Assembly (NCBI GenBank): GCA_963682175.1
Contig: OY821777.1
Span: forward strand, 22,712,001-22,776,000
DNA from: Triglochin maritima
Taxonomy: Eukaryota; Streptophyta; Magnoliopsida; Alismatales; Juncaginaceae
DNA: 64,000 bases
Reading direction: 5' to 3'
This document shows positions 22,136 to 33,639 of this stretch, one piece after another. The notes under the pieces are model-generated. The model was not told the origin of the DNA. It made no database searches and saw only the letters and a list, made by a program, of their open reading frames with translations. A program made the translations under genes and the position numbers. Position 1 is the stretch's first letter; every line of letters starts with the position of its first letter.

Positions 22136-22306
22136 TCAACTCATCACCTCCATCTCCTCCAATCACACTTAACCTAAAACCTATCCAACTAAAACTATCC
22201 ACCTCAATCTCCACATGTCCAACACCTCCACCTCTCCATGCATGATTAATTAGAGTTAATTAAGTTTAGTTTAATTTAATTAGGTTGCTTAGATTAAGTT
22301 ATTACA

Positions 22307-22620
22307 GATACTGCGATTCAAATTGGGCAAGCTACCCAATCACTAGAAGATCTACTACAGGATACCACATATTTATGGGGAATTCACTTATTTCATGGAT
22401 AACAAAGAAGCAAGCAACCATTTCACGCTCCTCGACTGAAGTAGAATATAGAGAAATGGTTAATGCTTCATGTGAAATCACTTGGTTGCAGAATCTACTA
22501 AAAGACCTCATGATACAAGACAACACACCAGCAATGCTCTTGTACGACAATAAATCAGCAATGCACATTGCACCAAATCCTGTGTTTCACGAAAGGACAA
22601 AGCACATTGAAATAGCCAAG
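22307..22620 (+). pseudogene. copia-1 RNase H, 3' part
   Basis: Continues the copia-1 frame beyond gypsy-2. The sequence encodes [19 protein letters not shown] and later [14 protein letters not shown], typical copia RNase H segments. After HIEIA the expected continuation is lost and about 36 bp of unrelated sequence leads to an inverted LTR. The direct repeat GATAC (13854-13858, 22307-22311) shows that the two halves were one gene before the insertion. Confidence 0.85.
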
Positions 22621-22656
22621 GTAACTATAGTCACTCTCTTCCTTACACAAGGTGCT

Positions 22657-23075
22657 TGAAAGAAAACATGATCGGATCTATTCTGTTCTGAATCAGAGAG
22701 AGGAGGGTGAAGGATTTGAGCAAGATTAGGAGGAAGAAGAACGATGTTAGGTTTTCTTTTATATGGGAATGGGTTGGTCAGTGTTTGGGTTATCAGTAGG
22801 ATCTGATTAACCCAATACAAGGGAGTCTGCTCGGCCTACTTCTTCAAGGTAAAGAAACCAAACAACAAATCCTAGATAATATATTGGCCTAATACTTGAG
22901 CTTATATCACACATATTTTTTAGTCCCCCTCAAGCTGGAGTGTGCACATTATAAACTCCAAGCTTGAAAGTTAGATTCTTCTGGAAGTGGGCTATGGAGA
23001 GTGGCTTCGTAAACATGTCTGCAATATGGTGACATACAACATATGATTGACGAAGATGATGGGTCTAGAGTTGGA
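22657..23075 (-). mobile_element. 3' end of an inverted copia element, same family as copia-1
   Basis: The minus strand encodes a copia RNase H C-terminus (HHIADMFTKPLSIAHF ... LGVYNVHTPA, stop), followed by a purine-rich tract (GAGGGGGACT) and a 3' LTR at 22922-22657. The LTR is the reverse complement of 9661-9976 with about 50 bp missing. Only the last about 150 bp of coding sequence is present before similarity ends near 23075. Confidence 0.75.
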
Positions 23076-25359
23076 AACAGGAATTTGATTTTCCGTCCAC
23101 TATGAGCAATTGTGTGATGAGCAAAAGCACTACGAGATGGTGGTGGTCGAGTATGTACGATATAGAGGAGTTATCCGATCTTATTTTGACTGATATTTAG
23201 TTTGAAATGGGAAATCCTAGAGCAAGATAAGTTCGAGGCAAGGAGAACTACCGCCTCGACGATGGTCCACATGAATGCGAAAACCAAGTGCAAAACCGAG
23301 TGCAAAATGAATTCATCTCATTTTGCTAACTAGGTTGTTTGGATTCATTTGCTTCGTAATGATCTAGGATATGGGGTGCATTTGCGTGAGTCGAAAAGGT
23401 GGATATAGCTAATAGTTTATACGATACCCATATACTATATACATAGATATCCGTAGTGACAGATCAACAGTGACACATAAGATTAGGAACTATATGTTAG
23501 ATTGCGCGGAGCAGTACGTGTTTGGTTCCACGAATAGCTTCATTGTGTTATTTTAGGCTAATGGCTTTGTAACTCAACTTCCTTTTTGACACCGTATTTT
23601 ATTGATATCTCAATAAAATATAACGACTAAGACACCATTTTTGCTTTGCCAAAAAAAGTATTTTGACGAGGTTGAGCATGTTGTTTTGACGCATTTCCTC
23701 CTATTCAGAGGATAGATTTACATAAGTTGCACCATAAATTTAAAACTTACACAAATATTAAGGAATGATTTATTTGTTGAAGATGTTGGTGCCTTCATCA
23801 GAGATGTTGAGGATTTACTGGCACTGAGTATGACAGTGGTGGCATACACCCTCAATCCAAGAGCGTGGTTTGGACACCCTCATTGTCAGCAGTCAGGCAA
23901 AGATTAGCATAAAAATAACGATAAAGATATGGGAAACATGGAATCAGGAATTTATACCTTCAAAGAAATGACAAAGCTAGTCTGTAGTCAGATATTACTC
24001 GATCCAGTTCGTAGGTGATGAAGTGAGCCATAATGATTATCCTGAAAATGGATCATGACTAATCGAGAGGGATTAAATAGATTATCTAGCTAAAAATGCA
24101 TTTAATGCAGAATTTAAAAGTATCTAATAGGAAATTCGTGAACCACAACGGAGATTGAAGAATTATGGAGGTTTGATCACTACCTTTATCTAATCTTGTC
24201 TTTCAGTCTTGCTTGACCTTTGAGCCCCACCCAAGTATCTACTATTCAACATCATTCCAGGTTGAGATCAAACGTCCTTATAAATTAAGCATGAAAGTAA
24301 CAAACACCCTCGTCTTCCTTGAATCTCCCTCACAAACTGAGAGAGTGCTTCAACGATGGTTTGAAAACCTTGTTGATGGGAAGATTGTTATCAACTTTAA
24401 CTTGATTGCACTTGAAAGATATTGAATGAAGCTTTGAAGTGGAATTGGATGTAGAGAAAGAGAGAGCTTTTGAGTTTGGGAATTAAGATCATAAGTATAA
24501 CAATGAATAGAGCAAGTGATGGTTGTGCAGGTGTGCCTCTTGAATGGGGGTACTAATAAGCTAGAGACTCAAAATAGTTGTTAGATGTTGGAGTAGTTTG
24601 ATGTTAACAAATCACAAAACTTGGTTAGAAAATCAATCAGAACCGGTCAGCTATTTTGACAACAAACATCTATTCCGAGTGTTGACTCTAATTAAAATTA
24701 TCTTAGCGGTTGTCCATAAAAGGATCAATCAACTGGTCACCAAACTCAGTAGAATTTCAATTGTCAAAAAGAGTTATTTATATGGTCGACTGATACACCA
24801 GTTTTTCGTTTGGAGATATATGTAAGATTTGTGTTGGGAGACTTCAAGGCCGAATGGCCGCCCGATGACTAATTGGTTGTCTGAATCACAAATTGCTAGA
24901 ACTTGTGCCAATGGCTATTTTATATATCCATTGAGTTCATTATAAGTTTTTTAATAGGATAACACATCGATCATTCGAGGAGAGATCTAACGCCCAATAA
25001 CGAGTTCTAAAATTTGTTCAAAGTCAAAGAGATTCGGTCTCCAAAAGTTTTCAGTCGTCTGTTTGAATGAAAAACACGAGCAAAGATTTTAAAAGGGATT
25101 CAAAAACTATTTATTGCTTAAGTATTGATCATCCTTTTTTATGAGTTTTCTTATTTGCGCATCAAGTTTACATGTGATCCTAGGACTCAAAAAATGTAAA
25201 GTACATGTCTTCATCCCCAACTTTGTTAAAAGTTTGGAGTCTTTAATCTTGGGTCTTGATCTTCAATATTAGGTACCTAAATACATCAACATCACGCAAA
25301 AACCTCAAACAGGCTTCCACATTAAGCAGGGTAGGGGGATCAGGTGTACGCAACGAGTT
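23076..25359. other. spacer without recognisable gene
   Basis: AT-rich, no frame with recognisable protein similarity. A 9-bp inverted repeat TTTTATTGA/TCAATAAAA lies near 23590-23612. 24560-25090 has LTR-like character (a TGTTGG start, scattered GGTCGAC/CCGGTCA words), but I could not find a partner or boundaries. Confidence 0.4.
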
Positions 25360-26183
25360 TGGAATGTGAAGTTCAAAATCGCAAGTGCACGATTGCGTTG
25401 AAGTGGTAGGAAGTACGAGTCATGTCCACGAGGAGAGAGTGCGGGTTGTCGTCAACCATACTCAAGTGAGGGAATAAAATAAAGATTAAGTGTATCAAAC
25501 TAAGTAACTAATGCGACACAAATCGACTAAAGAAACTGAATATAACTAGTCTTGTAGGAGGTGAAGAATGCATACAAAAATGTAGATGTGTGATACATGT
25601 GTGTGTAAAATTAAATGCTAATGACATGCATAACATGAAAATCTTATAATAACCATAATCATAAGTGTGTCTCTACAAAAGATATATCACAATCATTAAA
25701 AATATACAAAACACTACTCAAGATAAGGCCAAAGATAACCACATGCTTACATGTTAATCTTATATTTTTATCCATTCAAATCTTATCGTCACCTCATCAT
25801 TCTCCATTAAGTGGGATCACTATCTAAAGTATGTGCTAAGCATTCATTAGGACCATTAACTCATCCAAGGCAAGTGTGAGAAAACCCATCAAATGACTAT
25901 GAAAATCATATGAAGTTCAAAGATTAAGATTAAAACACGCACAAAAACCTACTACGTACACACTTCACATCATTCTCCACCCCCAATGAGATGTATTACT
26001 TACTAATCATCTCATCAACAAAGAAAACAACAAAGTGAAAACACCACATGAACAAGTGAAGAAAACTAAATCTAATCATGACAAGAATGCAAATAACAAC
26101 CAACCTTTAATTAATGAAAGAACTTTAGAAGATTATTGTCTTCTCCTCTCCACTACTACTCTACTAAGCAAGAATTAAACATA

Positions 26184-27559
26184 TATTTAATCGTTTTAAA
26201 TACCGCAAGTGCACGGCCGCGTTGAAGCGGTGGCAAATACGGGTCGATCCACGGGGAGGTGAGCAGCCTCTCGTTTGCACGAAATCAAGTGGCAACAAAA
26301 AAGGAATAGAGTTTGATTATACTAATCTACCCTACACTAAACTAGGAAGTAACACATGCACACGCAAACAACAAGCGATGAACTACAAAACTGAACTAAT
26401 AACTTGATAAGTATGCTGGAATCAGTAAGAGAGAGACCCCTTAGGGGGTGGAGTGACTACACATACACAATAAGGAGGTAAGAATGCCTTCCTATAGGCA
26501 CAAGTGGAGGTAGTGTTTTCATGTATGAGAGGTGTCTACTTATCATGGCAAAACCCATCAATTAAATCACTAACTTATTTGATTAACATTCATAAACACA
26601 AGCTGGTTATTTAAGAAACTAAACAAGCATGGGAGGTGTCTTAAAACTTGTGGCAAAACCCATCTAGTGAAGTGTTCTATTCTAACAAGCAAGCATACAT
26701 TCATATTAATAAACACATTTCAAAATAAAACATTCTTCCTTTCTTAATTGCATATATAACTATCATCTCCACCCCCCAAAAGGGGAGTGGTTTTACTCAC
26801 TAAACATTAAACTAACTATTACACTAAGATAAGAATACATATTCACTAAGCTAGATTTAATAAAAGACAATTAAACTAAACATGCAAGAACTATAGAAAA
26901 AGCACAAAACAAAGAAAACTTTATTGATTTCAGACTCACAATACCAGTAGCATCTCCCCACTTGAGTTTCTTGCATCAAGGCTTTCACTTCAAGTAGAGA
27001 GAATGGCCACAAAGCATGGAGTGATTACAATAGAAGGTGAAGAGTTCTATTTATAGCCATAGAAAAAGATAATCCGGGACAATACCCCGGTATGGGACTA
27101 AACAAATACCAAAAATAGACTAAATACGCTCTAATACACAACCAACAAAAAGCTCAGTGGATCCGGAGCAACCCCGGAATGCCAGTCAGCGGTCAACAGG
27201 ATCCGGATCGGCCTGGGCTTTCGTCTAGGCTTTCCATGATGATATGGTTTGTCTTTGATGCATCTACTTGAGTTGGAGCTCTGACCCAAATAGAATTGCA
27301 AAAATTCTCCCTATGATGGTGTGAAGTATTTTTGTTTGCTCATTGGTCCTTCGATCTTTCATTCAGGTCCTTTGATCTTTCATCTTAGTCCTCGAGTCTT
27401 TCAACTCAGTCATTTTTCCTACTTTTGGGTCTTTTTATGCTTCTTCTCTTCAAGCCTCTTTATTTCTGAAATTTAAACATAAAACTCGTCACGTAGCATT
27501 GTTTAGGTGAAAGATAATGGATATAAGATGCAAATGTAAGCATGAAATGATGTCAATCA
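26184..27559 (-). mobile_element. Athila A-type solo LTR, TSD ACATA
   Basis: Full LTR (1,376 bp) closely similar to 46875-48228, ending GATGTCAATCA. It is flanked by perfect 5-bp repeats ACATA (26179-26183 and 27560-27564) with no internal region, so it is a solo LTR left by LTR-LTR recombination. It starts TATTTAATCG, so the terminal TG is now TA. Promoter module: TATA at 27048-27055 and a degraded upstream element at 27088-27099, 32 bp apart. Confidence 0.85.
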
Positions 27560-27845
27560 ACATACTCGAAGAAGGAGAAAGAGCAAGAAGAAGGGAAATG
27601 GACGAGTTACAAGTGTATTTATAGAAGATTAGAAGGTATGGATTAATTTGGACGCAATCGGACAACTTCAAATCAGATTTGGATGCTCCAGAGTGCTCCT
27701 ATACCCAAATACCAATTCGACTCCGAAAATTCGGGCCTTCGTTGAATAATTAGATCCGCTACGAGCGGATTTGAATCCACTATTGATGGATGTTTTGGGC
27801 CAAATCTGCCTCAAAGTTCAACAACGGCCTATGTTCACCAATTGA

Positions 27846-28832
27846 TACTAGTGCAGAAAACCTCATATACGTTAGTTATACAGGGGTATATACGACAGAT
27901 TTTGGCGGTCCAACGACCATCGTATATGTCCCCAACGCCTATGCCCTGGTGTATAGACGTCGGCTATATACGACCGACGTCTATACCCTTTAAATAGCCC
28001 CCCAAAAATAGATTACGGTCAGGCATTCAACATGTACATTAATCAAGCCCAAGTTGTCCAAGTGCCCATCTTTTGACCATTAATCAAGCCAAAGTACATT
28101 AATCCCACTTGCTTATTGTAGTATGGTACCCAACTCCCATTTATAAGTAAAGGAGTGATGGAGTACAACAACCTCACAAACCAAAAATCATTCTCTGATG
28201 TGGGACTAAATTACAACACCTACATTAGGCGTCAGCTATATAGGGTAGCCGATGTCTATACCTTTAAACAATCCCAAAAAATACAATACGGTCTATAAAC
28301 ATCGTCTACCCTATAAAACCGACATCTATACCTTTAAATAATCCAAAAAAATACATTACACCCTGTAGACGTCGGCTATCCTGTAAAACCGACGTCTATA
28401 CTTTTAAATAACCCAAAAAATACATTACAACCTGTAGACGTTGGCTACCCTGTAAAACTGACGTCTATACTTTTAAATAATCCAAAAATACATTGCAATA
28501 CTACTATATTTCTAAGTACATTCCCAACCATCTGATGCTCAAGTTTCCGAAGTACCCCAAGTGCCAATATTTTTACCATTAAATAAATATATTGGAATAA
28601 CCTATTGTAGTATGGTACCCAACTCTCATTGACAATATATATTGCAATAGACGAAGACTATACAACAACCGACGTCTATATATAACATAGACGTCAATTA
28701 TTCTACAACTGACGCCTATACATAACTATAGACATCAGCCTCCCTTACACGCAACGTATATACCTATAGACGTCGCGTTTACGGGAGACCGACGTATATT
28801 TGGCGATACTTATTCCATATTCTGCACTAGTG
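27846..28832. mobile_element. non-autonomous CACTA (En/Spm-type) transposon
   Basis: 987 bp bounded by inverted termini: ACTAGTGCAGAA at left (first base T instead of C) and TTCTGCACTAGTG at right. Flanking 3-bp sequences are TGA and TAA, one mismatch from a target duplication. Subterminal regions repeat words like GACGTCTATA and CGTCGGCTATA in both orientations, as expected for CACTA transposase binding. No transposase frame is present. Confidence 0.7.
28225..28500. repeat. 69-bp tandem repeat inside the CACTA element
   Basis: About four copies of a 69-bp unit containing CCTGTAGACG and CCGACGTCTATAC; CCTGTAGACG recurs at 28362 and 28431. These are subterminal motif repeats. Confidence 0.75.
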
Positions 28833-29172
28833 TAAGCACGTCAAGTGCACTCAGATCCGTTGGGTCGAGCTTGTTTAGTCTGCTTTATAGAATTTCTCCA
28901 TAAACTCTTGAGATTGTGGATGTTTTGTAACCAAGATATTTTCTTTACAATCAGGTCCCTCCAGGATTGCAATCAGGTCATTGGCCATTACAAACATGTC
29001 CAAAAAGCTTGCAAGTCAGACATTTCTTCTTGCATTTTGGTCTTTTTTGCTTCGTTTCTCTTCTTTATTACTTAAACTCTAAAACGCATAACACGTAACT
29101 CGAGTAACACAAATATGTGGTACAATAAAGAAAATATAGCATGAAATGCATTGTATGATATGCTACTAATCA

Positions 29173-31956
29173 CAACTATACCCTGTCACCTTGTGACAAA
29201 GATGTTGTTTCCAATAGACCCATGATCTAATGCCTAGATAACTTTTTGCTAATTCATAATAAATAAGAATCGTAGAAAGCTTATAAGAAACACATTGGTT
29301 TAGTCCATTGTAACCCAAAAGTCAAAAAATAACTAAATCTTTGACTACATTAGGAATGAACACCTTGGGTAACTAAATAAAATATCTAATGTATGCAATT
29401 TGACTATATGACTTAAGTGGCTTGTAATTGAGAATTGTCTAATTTGTTCGTCAACCATTAAAATTATTATAAAGTGGAGCAAAAATACCAACATTTTCTA
29501 TCGAGAATACGTTTTGCTTTGGCAAGGCGGACGTACTAGTCAATTGCATGGTGATCAACCAGATCCATGGGAGGTCAAGTAGGAGGAGAGTGGATGGCGC
29601 GTGATTCATGTTATTCCTCTAGCAAGGTCAAGCCATCAAGAGTACACGATTAAATATATTTTTATTTTAAAATTCTAAAATATAAATGTTAACGAATTTG
29701 AACAGTTTAAGAACTGAGTATTTAATTTTAGCGAGAGAGAGAAGATAGGTGAGCGAGAGAGAAGAGAAGGTGAGTGAGAAGAAATGTGATTGATGAGGGA
29801 GTGAAACGAGAGAGAGAGTAAATACATAGGTGAAAAAATTTCATAGATTATTCAAACGAGTTTTTGCAAAATTTAAATATATAAAGGAAAATTATGTTTT
29901 CTAATCCTAGATTAAATCACATGAGATGAAATAGTTGGAAGTCAATGGCATTTCATAATGACACGATTCTAGTAACTTTCTAATGACACACCGTCAAAAA
30001 AGCCATAATATATAGTATACTTAAAACTTGATCTTCCTCGTACTTTTTTTCATACTTTTTTTACTAAATTGTTATTCATCGTCGGAAAACTACTTAAATT
30101 GCCCATGTGAAATACCATTTTGCCCTTCTCTCATTTCTACCTATATAACTCCTCATTTTACTCTCCTTTCACCACACTCTCTTCACCTTTCTCTCATAAT
30201 CATCGAAAAGAATGTCTTGGAGACTAGGAAAAGAGTCAGCGGACGTCACGACATATTCGAATCTGGTAAAATGTCTCATTTAATTTAAGTTTAATTTTTT
30301 TGGAGTGGGGCGTCCGCTGGAGCAACCCCACCCCGCGGGCAGGCGCCCCAAGGGGTGCGCATCTGCCGAAGATGCCCTTTTTTATAGAAATTATTATTAT
30401 TAATTGATAATTAGTTAAAAATAATTAATAAAATTATTAATTTAGATGCTTAAATCCACTTAACAACATTTTATTTGTAAAATTTAATTAATAATCATCG
30501 GGTTATTTGTAAAATTCATACCTCTATGCGTTGTACATGCCTTGCTCGCTCGATATTCGCTTGTTAGATCACTCGCTCACTTCGCTCTTACGCTCGGCTA
30601 TTATATTATATATTATGTATGTATATGTTAATGAGTTTATGATAACATGTATGGTGTTAATTGTTAAGAGTATCCAAATTATTTATATATGTGTGTACTA
30701 TTAAATGCATGTATGTGTATATGTATGCTAATAGAATCATGATATCTTTTATAGTTTTAATGTTCCGTGCATATCCATTTAATTCATACAGAAATCAGCT
30801 TACATAGAAAACCCAAATGTTTTACAAGTATTCTGAACACACATCAGATCCCCAACTATTTAATCATCTTATTTTATTTAACACTAACTAGACTTATTTG
30901 AAATACCAAATCACACTACACTTGTGATTAATGAAATACCCAATTACATATTAACAATTAAAAAAATGTAGAAAAAGTGGAATTCAAAAAAAAACTTTGT
31001 TATATATTTTCAAAAAAATAATAAAGATTGTTGTACAAATCGAAATTGATATCCCTAAAAATAACCAACACAACCATGTGACAAAAGTCAACAAACAATA
31101 TGTAATATCAAAGTAAAATATTATATTGAGAGTTTCCTAGCATGTTGATGTGGAACTTTAGTCTCACATTGGCTGTTTGTGAAATGCAACTCAATCCTTG
31201 TATAAATATGGAAGAACACATGTTTTGGCGTGGTTGAGCACATGCAAACTCGACATGTAAAAGTTTGAGCCTTGGAGGGGAAAACAATTCATAATACTAA
31301 CGAGCCGAGCCTAACTCACGAGCAAATGAGTTGAGTCAAACAACTCTAAGCATGAGCAGATAAAACAAATTCATAATACTAAGCAAGTAGTGAGTCGAGC
31401 ATGAGCAAAATTTTGGTGCTCGAACAGAGTGTCGAGCGAGCGACAAGCAGATAAAAAAATAACAGAGCCGAGTTCAAGCTAGCCTCGCTCGCTCGAAGTC
31501 GGCTCGTTTACAACCCTATTTATACATGTTTTCAAAAATAATCCATAGAAGGCACGCGACGAAGGTAGTTAACCAAAAACAAGAAGGATCTCAAACACTT
31601 TTTTCAATTAATTCCGCAAAGATCTGTTTTCCCGTTTTACAGGCCAAATAACGAAAAGGAACTCAGTCTTGTCTTCTCATTTAGTTCTTTTTATTTATTT
31701 ATTTACCATTTCTTCATATAATCATAACTACGATTAGCTTTGCAATTGGAAACCAAATAAAACTAACTAATTACAGAAAGGGCCAAAATTTTAGTCACTA
31801 CATGCCATTGTTCTTCTTTGATCTTTTAAACTTCCAAAAAATTACTTTCATTCATTACAAAATGTTAAGAAGTTTATACACAAAATTAACAAATAAATAA
31901 CTATCAATTCAATTACTATAATTGACTGTGTGAATATTCCTCCTAAAATCAACAAG
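29173..31956. other. AT-rich spacer without recognisable gene
   Basis: No supported coding region. A GA-rich tract lies at 29729-29820. A conspicuous GC-rich block at about 30303-30375 sits in AT-rich surroundings. CTCGCTCG-rich sequence at 30540-30600 and 31420-31510 looks like a dispersed plant repeat. 31155-31206 has an AGTCTCACATTGG word followed by TATAAATA. Confidence 0.4.
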
Positions 31957-32259
31957 TTAGCATTGGTAATTTTCCATCTTCAACTCATGATCGACGGCTG
32001 GGGCACGACCGACCATTTCTCGCGGATCCATTCGTGCACCCTGAGCTTCCGGGTGACGAATTACCAGACCCTTTTGGCAACATCTGGAGAAGCAACATCC
32101 CACTTCTCCCAAACCATCCCTCTGTTCGTTGAGAAACATAATTTTTGTTGGATTGTTTTCCTGTAGTATGCTAAGAGGCCTAGCCTTCGAAACCGGCACC
32201 TCCAGAATGAGAAAAATAAGCACACAGAACACAAGAAATATTTTGGAAACTCGCCCCAT
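31957..32259 (-). CDS. small secreted-peptide-like gene, start codon at an LTR junction
   Basis: A 100-residue single-exon frame. Residues 1-26 look like a secretion signal (basic start MGRVSK, hydrophobic FLVFCVLIFLILEV, then VSKA before RPLSI). The remainder is short, charged and has five Cys. I do not recognise the protein in this frame. In another frame the 3' half encodes SSGCTNGSARNGRSCP, then TGA at 31985-31987, recalling small plant signalling peptides with a Cys-Thr-Asn motif near the C-terminus, so a 1-nt indel is possible. The ATG consists of the terminal A of an inserted LTR plus TG of the target duplication. The original TATA and leader lie beyond 34622. Candidate host gene, probably cut from its promoter. 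Confidence 0.5.
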   Translation of the reverse strand: MGRVSKIFLVFCVLIFLILEVPVSKARPLSILQENNPTKIMFLNEQRDGLGEVGCCFSRCCQKGLVIRHPEAQGARMDPREMVGRAPAVDHELKMENYQC

Positions 32260-33007
32260 GTAGGATCCTAATCCTAATTGTGCCTTAATCATGTTTTAGG
32301 TGGTGATTAGAGGGAGATGAAGATGGATGACTTGGATTGAAGATGGTTGGATGGAGGGTTGTGATGGAGTGGAGATGAGATGAGTGGTGGAGATGGAGTG
32401 GATTGGAATGGATGGTGAGGATTGGATTGGGAGGAGATATTATTGGGTTCTCTCTCTCTCTCTCTCAGTTGCTCTCTCTCACGATTCCCTCTCTCCCTCC
32501 TGCAGTGAGCTCCGGCGAGTTGGTGCTCCAGCGTGGAGTTGTGTTCGGGCAAGCGGTGGTGGTGGTCGTTTGTCGGTGGCTTGAGGTGAGGGGGTGGTTC
32601 TTTAACCTTTCCGCACATTTGGTTCTCTCTCTCTCTACCTCACTCTTTTCCTGTGGTCGTGGGTGATTGGTGGAGGTTGCCGGAGGTGGATTCGTGAGTG
32701 TGGATCGTCGAGGAGGAGTTGATCGTCGTTTGGACGCGAGAGTCGTCGACGGATCGTGTTTGGGGAGACGTGCTCGTGGAGGCGTCGTCGCGGTTCTTCA
32801 AAGGTCTCTTCAGACCTTCCGGTATGTAAAGCTCACTCACTTAATTACCGTGAGTATTTGGAAGTCGACGGTAGGTCGTTCGGCTCGTCGCAAGTAAATG
32901 TGCAGCAGATTTCACTGCCTGATCGGTCGACCAGTTGGTGCAAACGGTTGACCGTTCGTGAAGAAAATACGGGTCCTGCCTGAAATCGAATGAACGATGC
33001 CTTGTGG

Positions 33008-33528
33008 CGGTCGACCGATTGTGCATAAAAGACAAACCTGGTTAGTTTCGGTCGACCGGGTCCCCTTTGCCGGTCGACCGTGTGTACTGTCTTAAGTCGG
33101 TCGGGAGCGTTGACCATCTAAATGGTCGACCGCTCTTTGACTTTGTTCGACCGTGACTTAAGTGAGTTTGGGGGTCGGTTCGACCGAATGTGGGTTCGGT
33201 CGACCGGACCTGCGTGTTGAGCGTGAGGAACGCTCTGGATGAAATCGGCCGCCCGAGGAGGTCTCGGCGTTCGACCGGTTTCAGGTCGCGAGAGAGGGAT
33301 TATCCCCTGTGGGATCGGTCGACCGAAGGATTCTCGGAGTTCGACCGATCGGACGTTTTGTTCGTTGAACCTGGGAGTTGATCATCTAAACGGTCGACCG
33401 TCCCGTGATTTTGGTTCGACCGAACGAGTGTGGTTTTGGGAATCGGTCGATCGATGGAGTGTCGGTCGAGGTGGATTGCCCTGTATTTGCTTGATTCGGT
33501 CGACCGGGACTTTTGGTTCGGTCGACCG
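33008..33528. repeat. CGGTCGACCG palindrome array (solo LTR)
   Basis: Exact copies at 33008, 33049, 33071, 33197, 33316, 33391, 33497 and 33519, with half-sites such as GTTCGACCG between them. Confidence 0.88.
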
Positions 33529-33639
33529 TTTGTGTCATGTTTTGCACTATAGAGGTGCTGTTGTCGTGGTCGTCCGTGTGGGGCGAGTTGTGGTGCCGAT
33601 GTTCTTCCGGCAAGTGTGCTAGGTGCACGAGGGTTGCGG

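Larger units (their letters stand above)
13859..22306 (-). mobile_element. gypsy-2: young, nearly intact chromovirus (Tekay/Del-like)
   Basis: Complete minus-strand element of 8,448 bp with LTRs 13859-15727 and 20343-22306, 5-bp TSD GATAC, initiator-Met PBS, polypurine tract, and a full-length gag-pol frame interrupted only by two TAG codons. By eye the LTRs differ at roughly 17 sites plus two indels (93 and 2 bp), about 1% divergence, so insertion is recent relative to its neighbours. It lies inside copia-1 RNase H. Confidence 0.95.
20343..22306 (-). repeat. gypsy-2 5' LTR (1,964 bp)
   Basis: Same family as the left LTR and followed by TSD GATAC (22307-22311). It carries the extra 93-bp segment between two CGGTA copies (21032 and 21125). 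The minus-strand TATA motif is at 22127-22135, about 171 bp into the LTR. Confidence 0.93.
9661..22620 (+). mobile_element. copia-1: Ty1/copia element, split by gypsy-2
   Basis: Left LTR 9661-9976, PBS, then gag, protease, integrase, RT and RNase H in copia order up to 13858. It resumes at 22307 after the gypsy-2 insertion and ends abruptly at about 22620 inside RNase H. No right LTR in the same orientation is present. Instead an inverted LTR of the same family follows at 22657-22922. The coding region has many stops and frameshifts, so this is an old copy. Confidence 0.85.
25360..29172 (-). mobile_element. diverged Athila-type LTR (family B) with two nested insertions
   Basis: The left part (25360-26183) opens with the Athila LTR-end signature (CGCAAGTGCACG ... 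GAAGTACG) and continues with sequence laid out like the A-type LTRs. The right part (27565-27845 and 28836-29172) gives a TATTTATA TATA motif near 27620 and the TCAGGTC-rich end region. Removing the nested solo LTR and CACTA element leaves about 1.44 kb, the normal LTR length. I could not find a matching TSD, so both ends are approximate and solo status is not proven. Confidence 0.5.

Noticed and set aside
24213..24425. 70-residue frame in spacer
   Set aside because: Short, no similarity recognised, and no supporting signals.
30028..30288. 86-residue plus-strand frame as a membrane protein gene
   Set aside because: Leu/Phe-rich translation of AT-rich DNA with no promoter, homology or codon signal that I can support.
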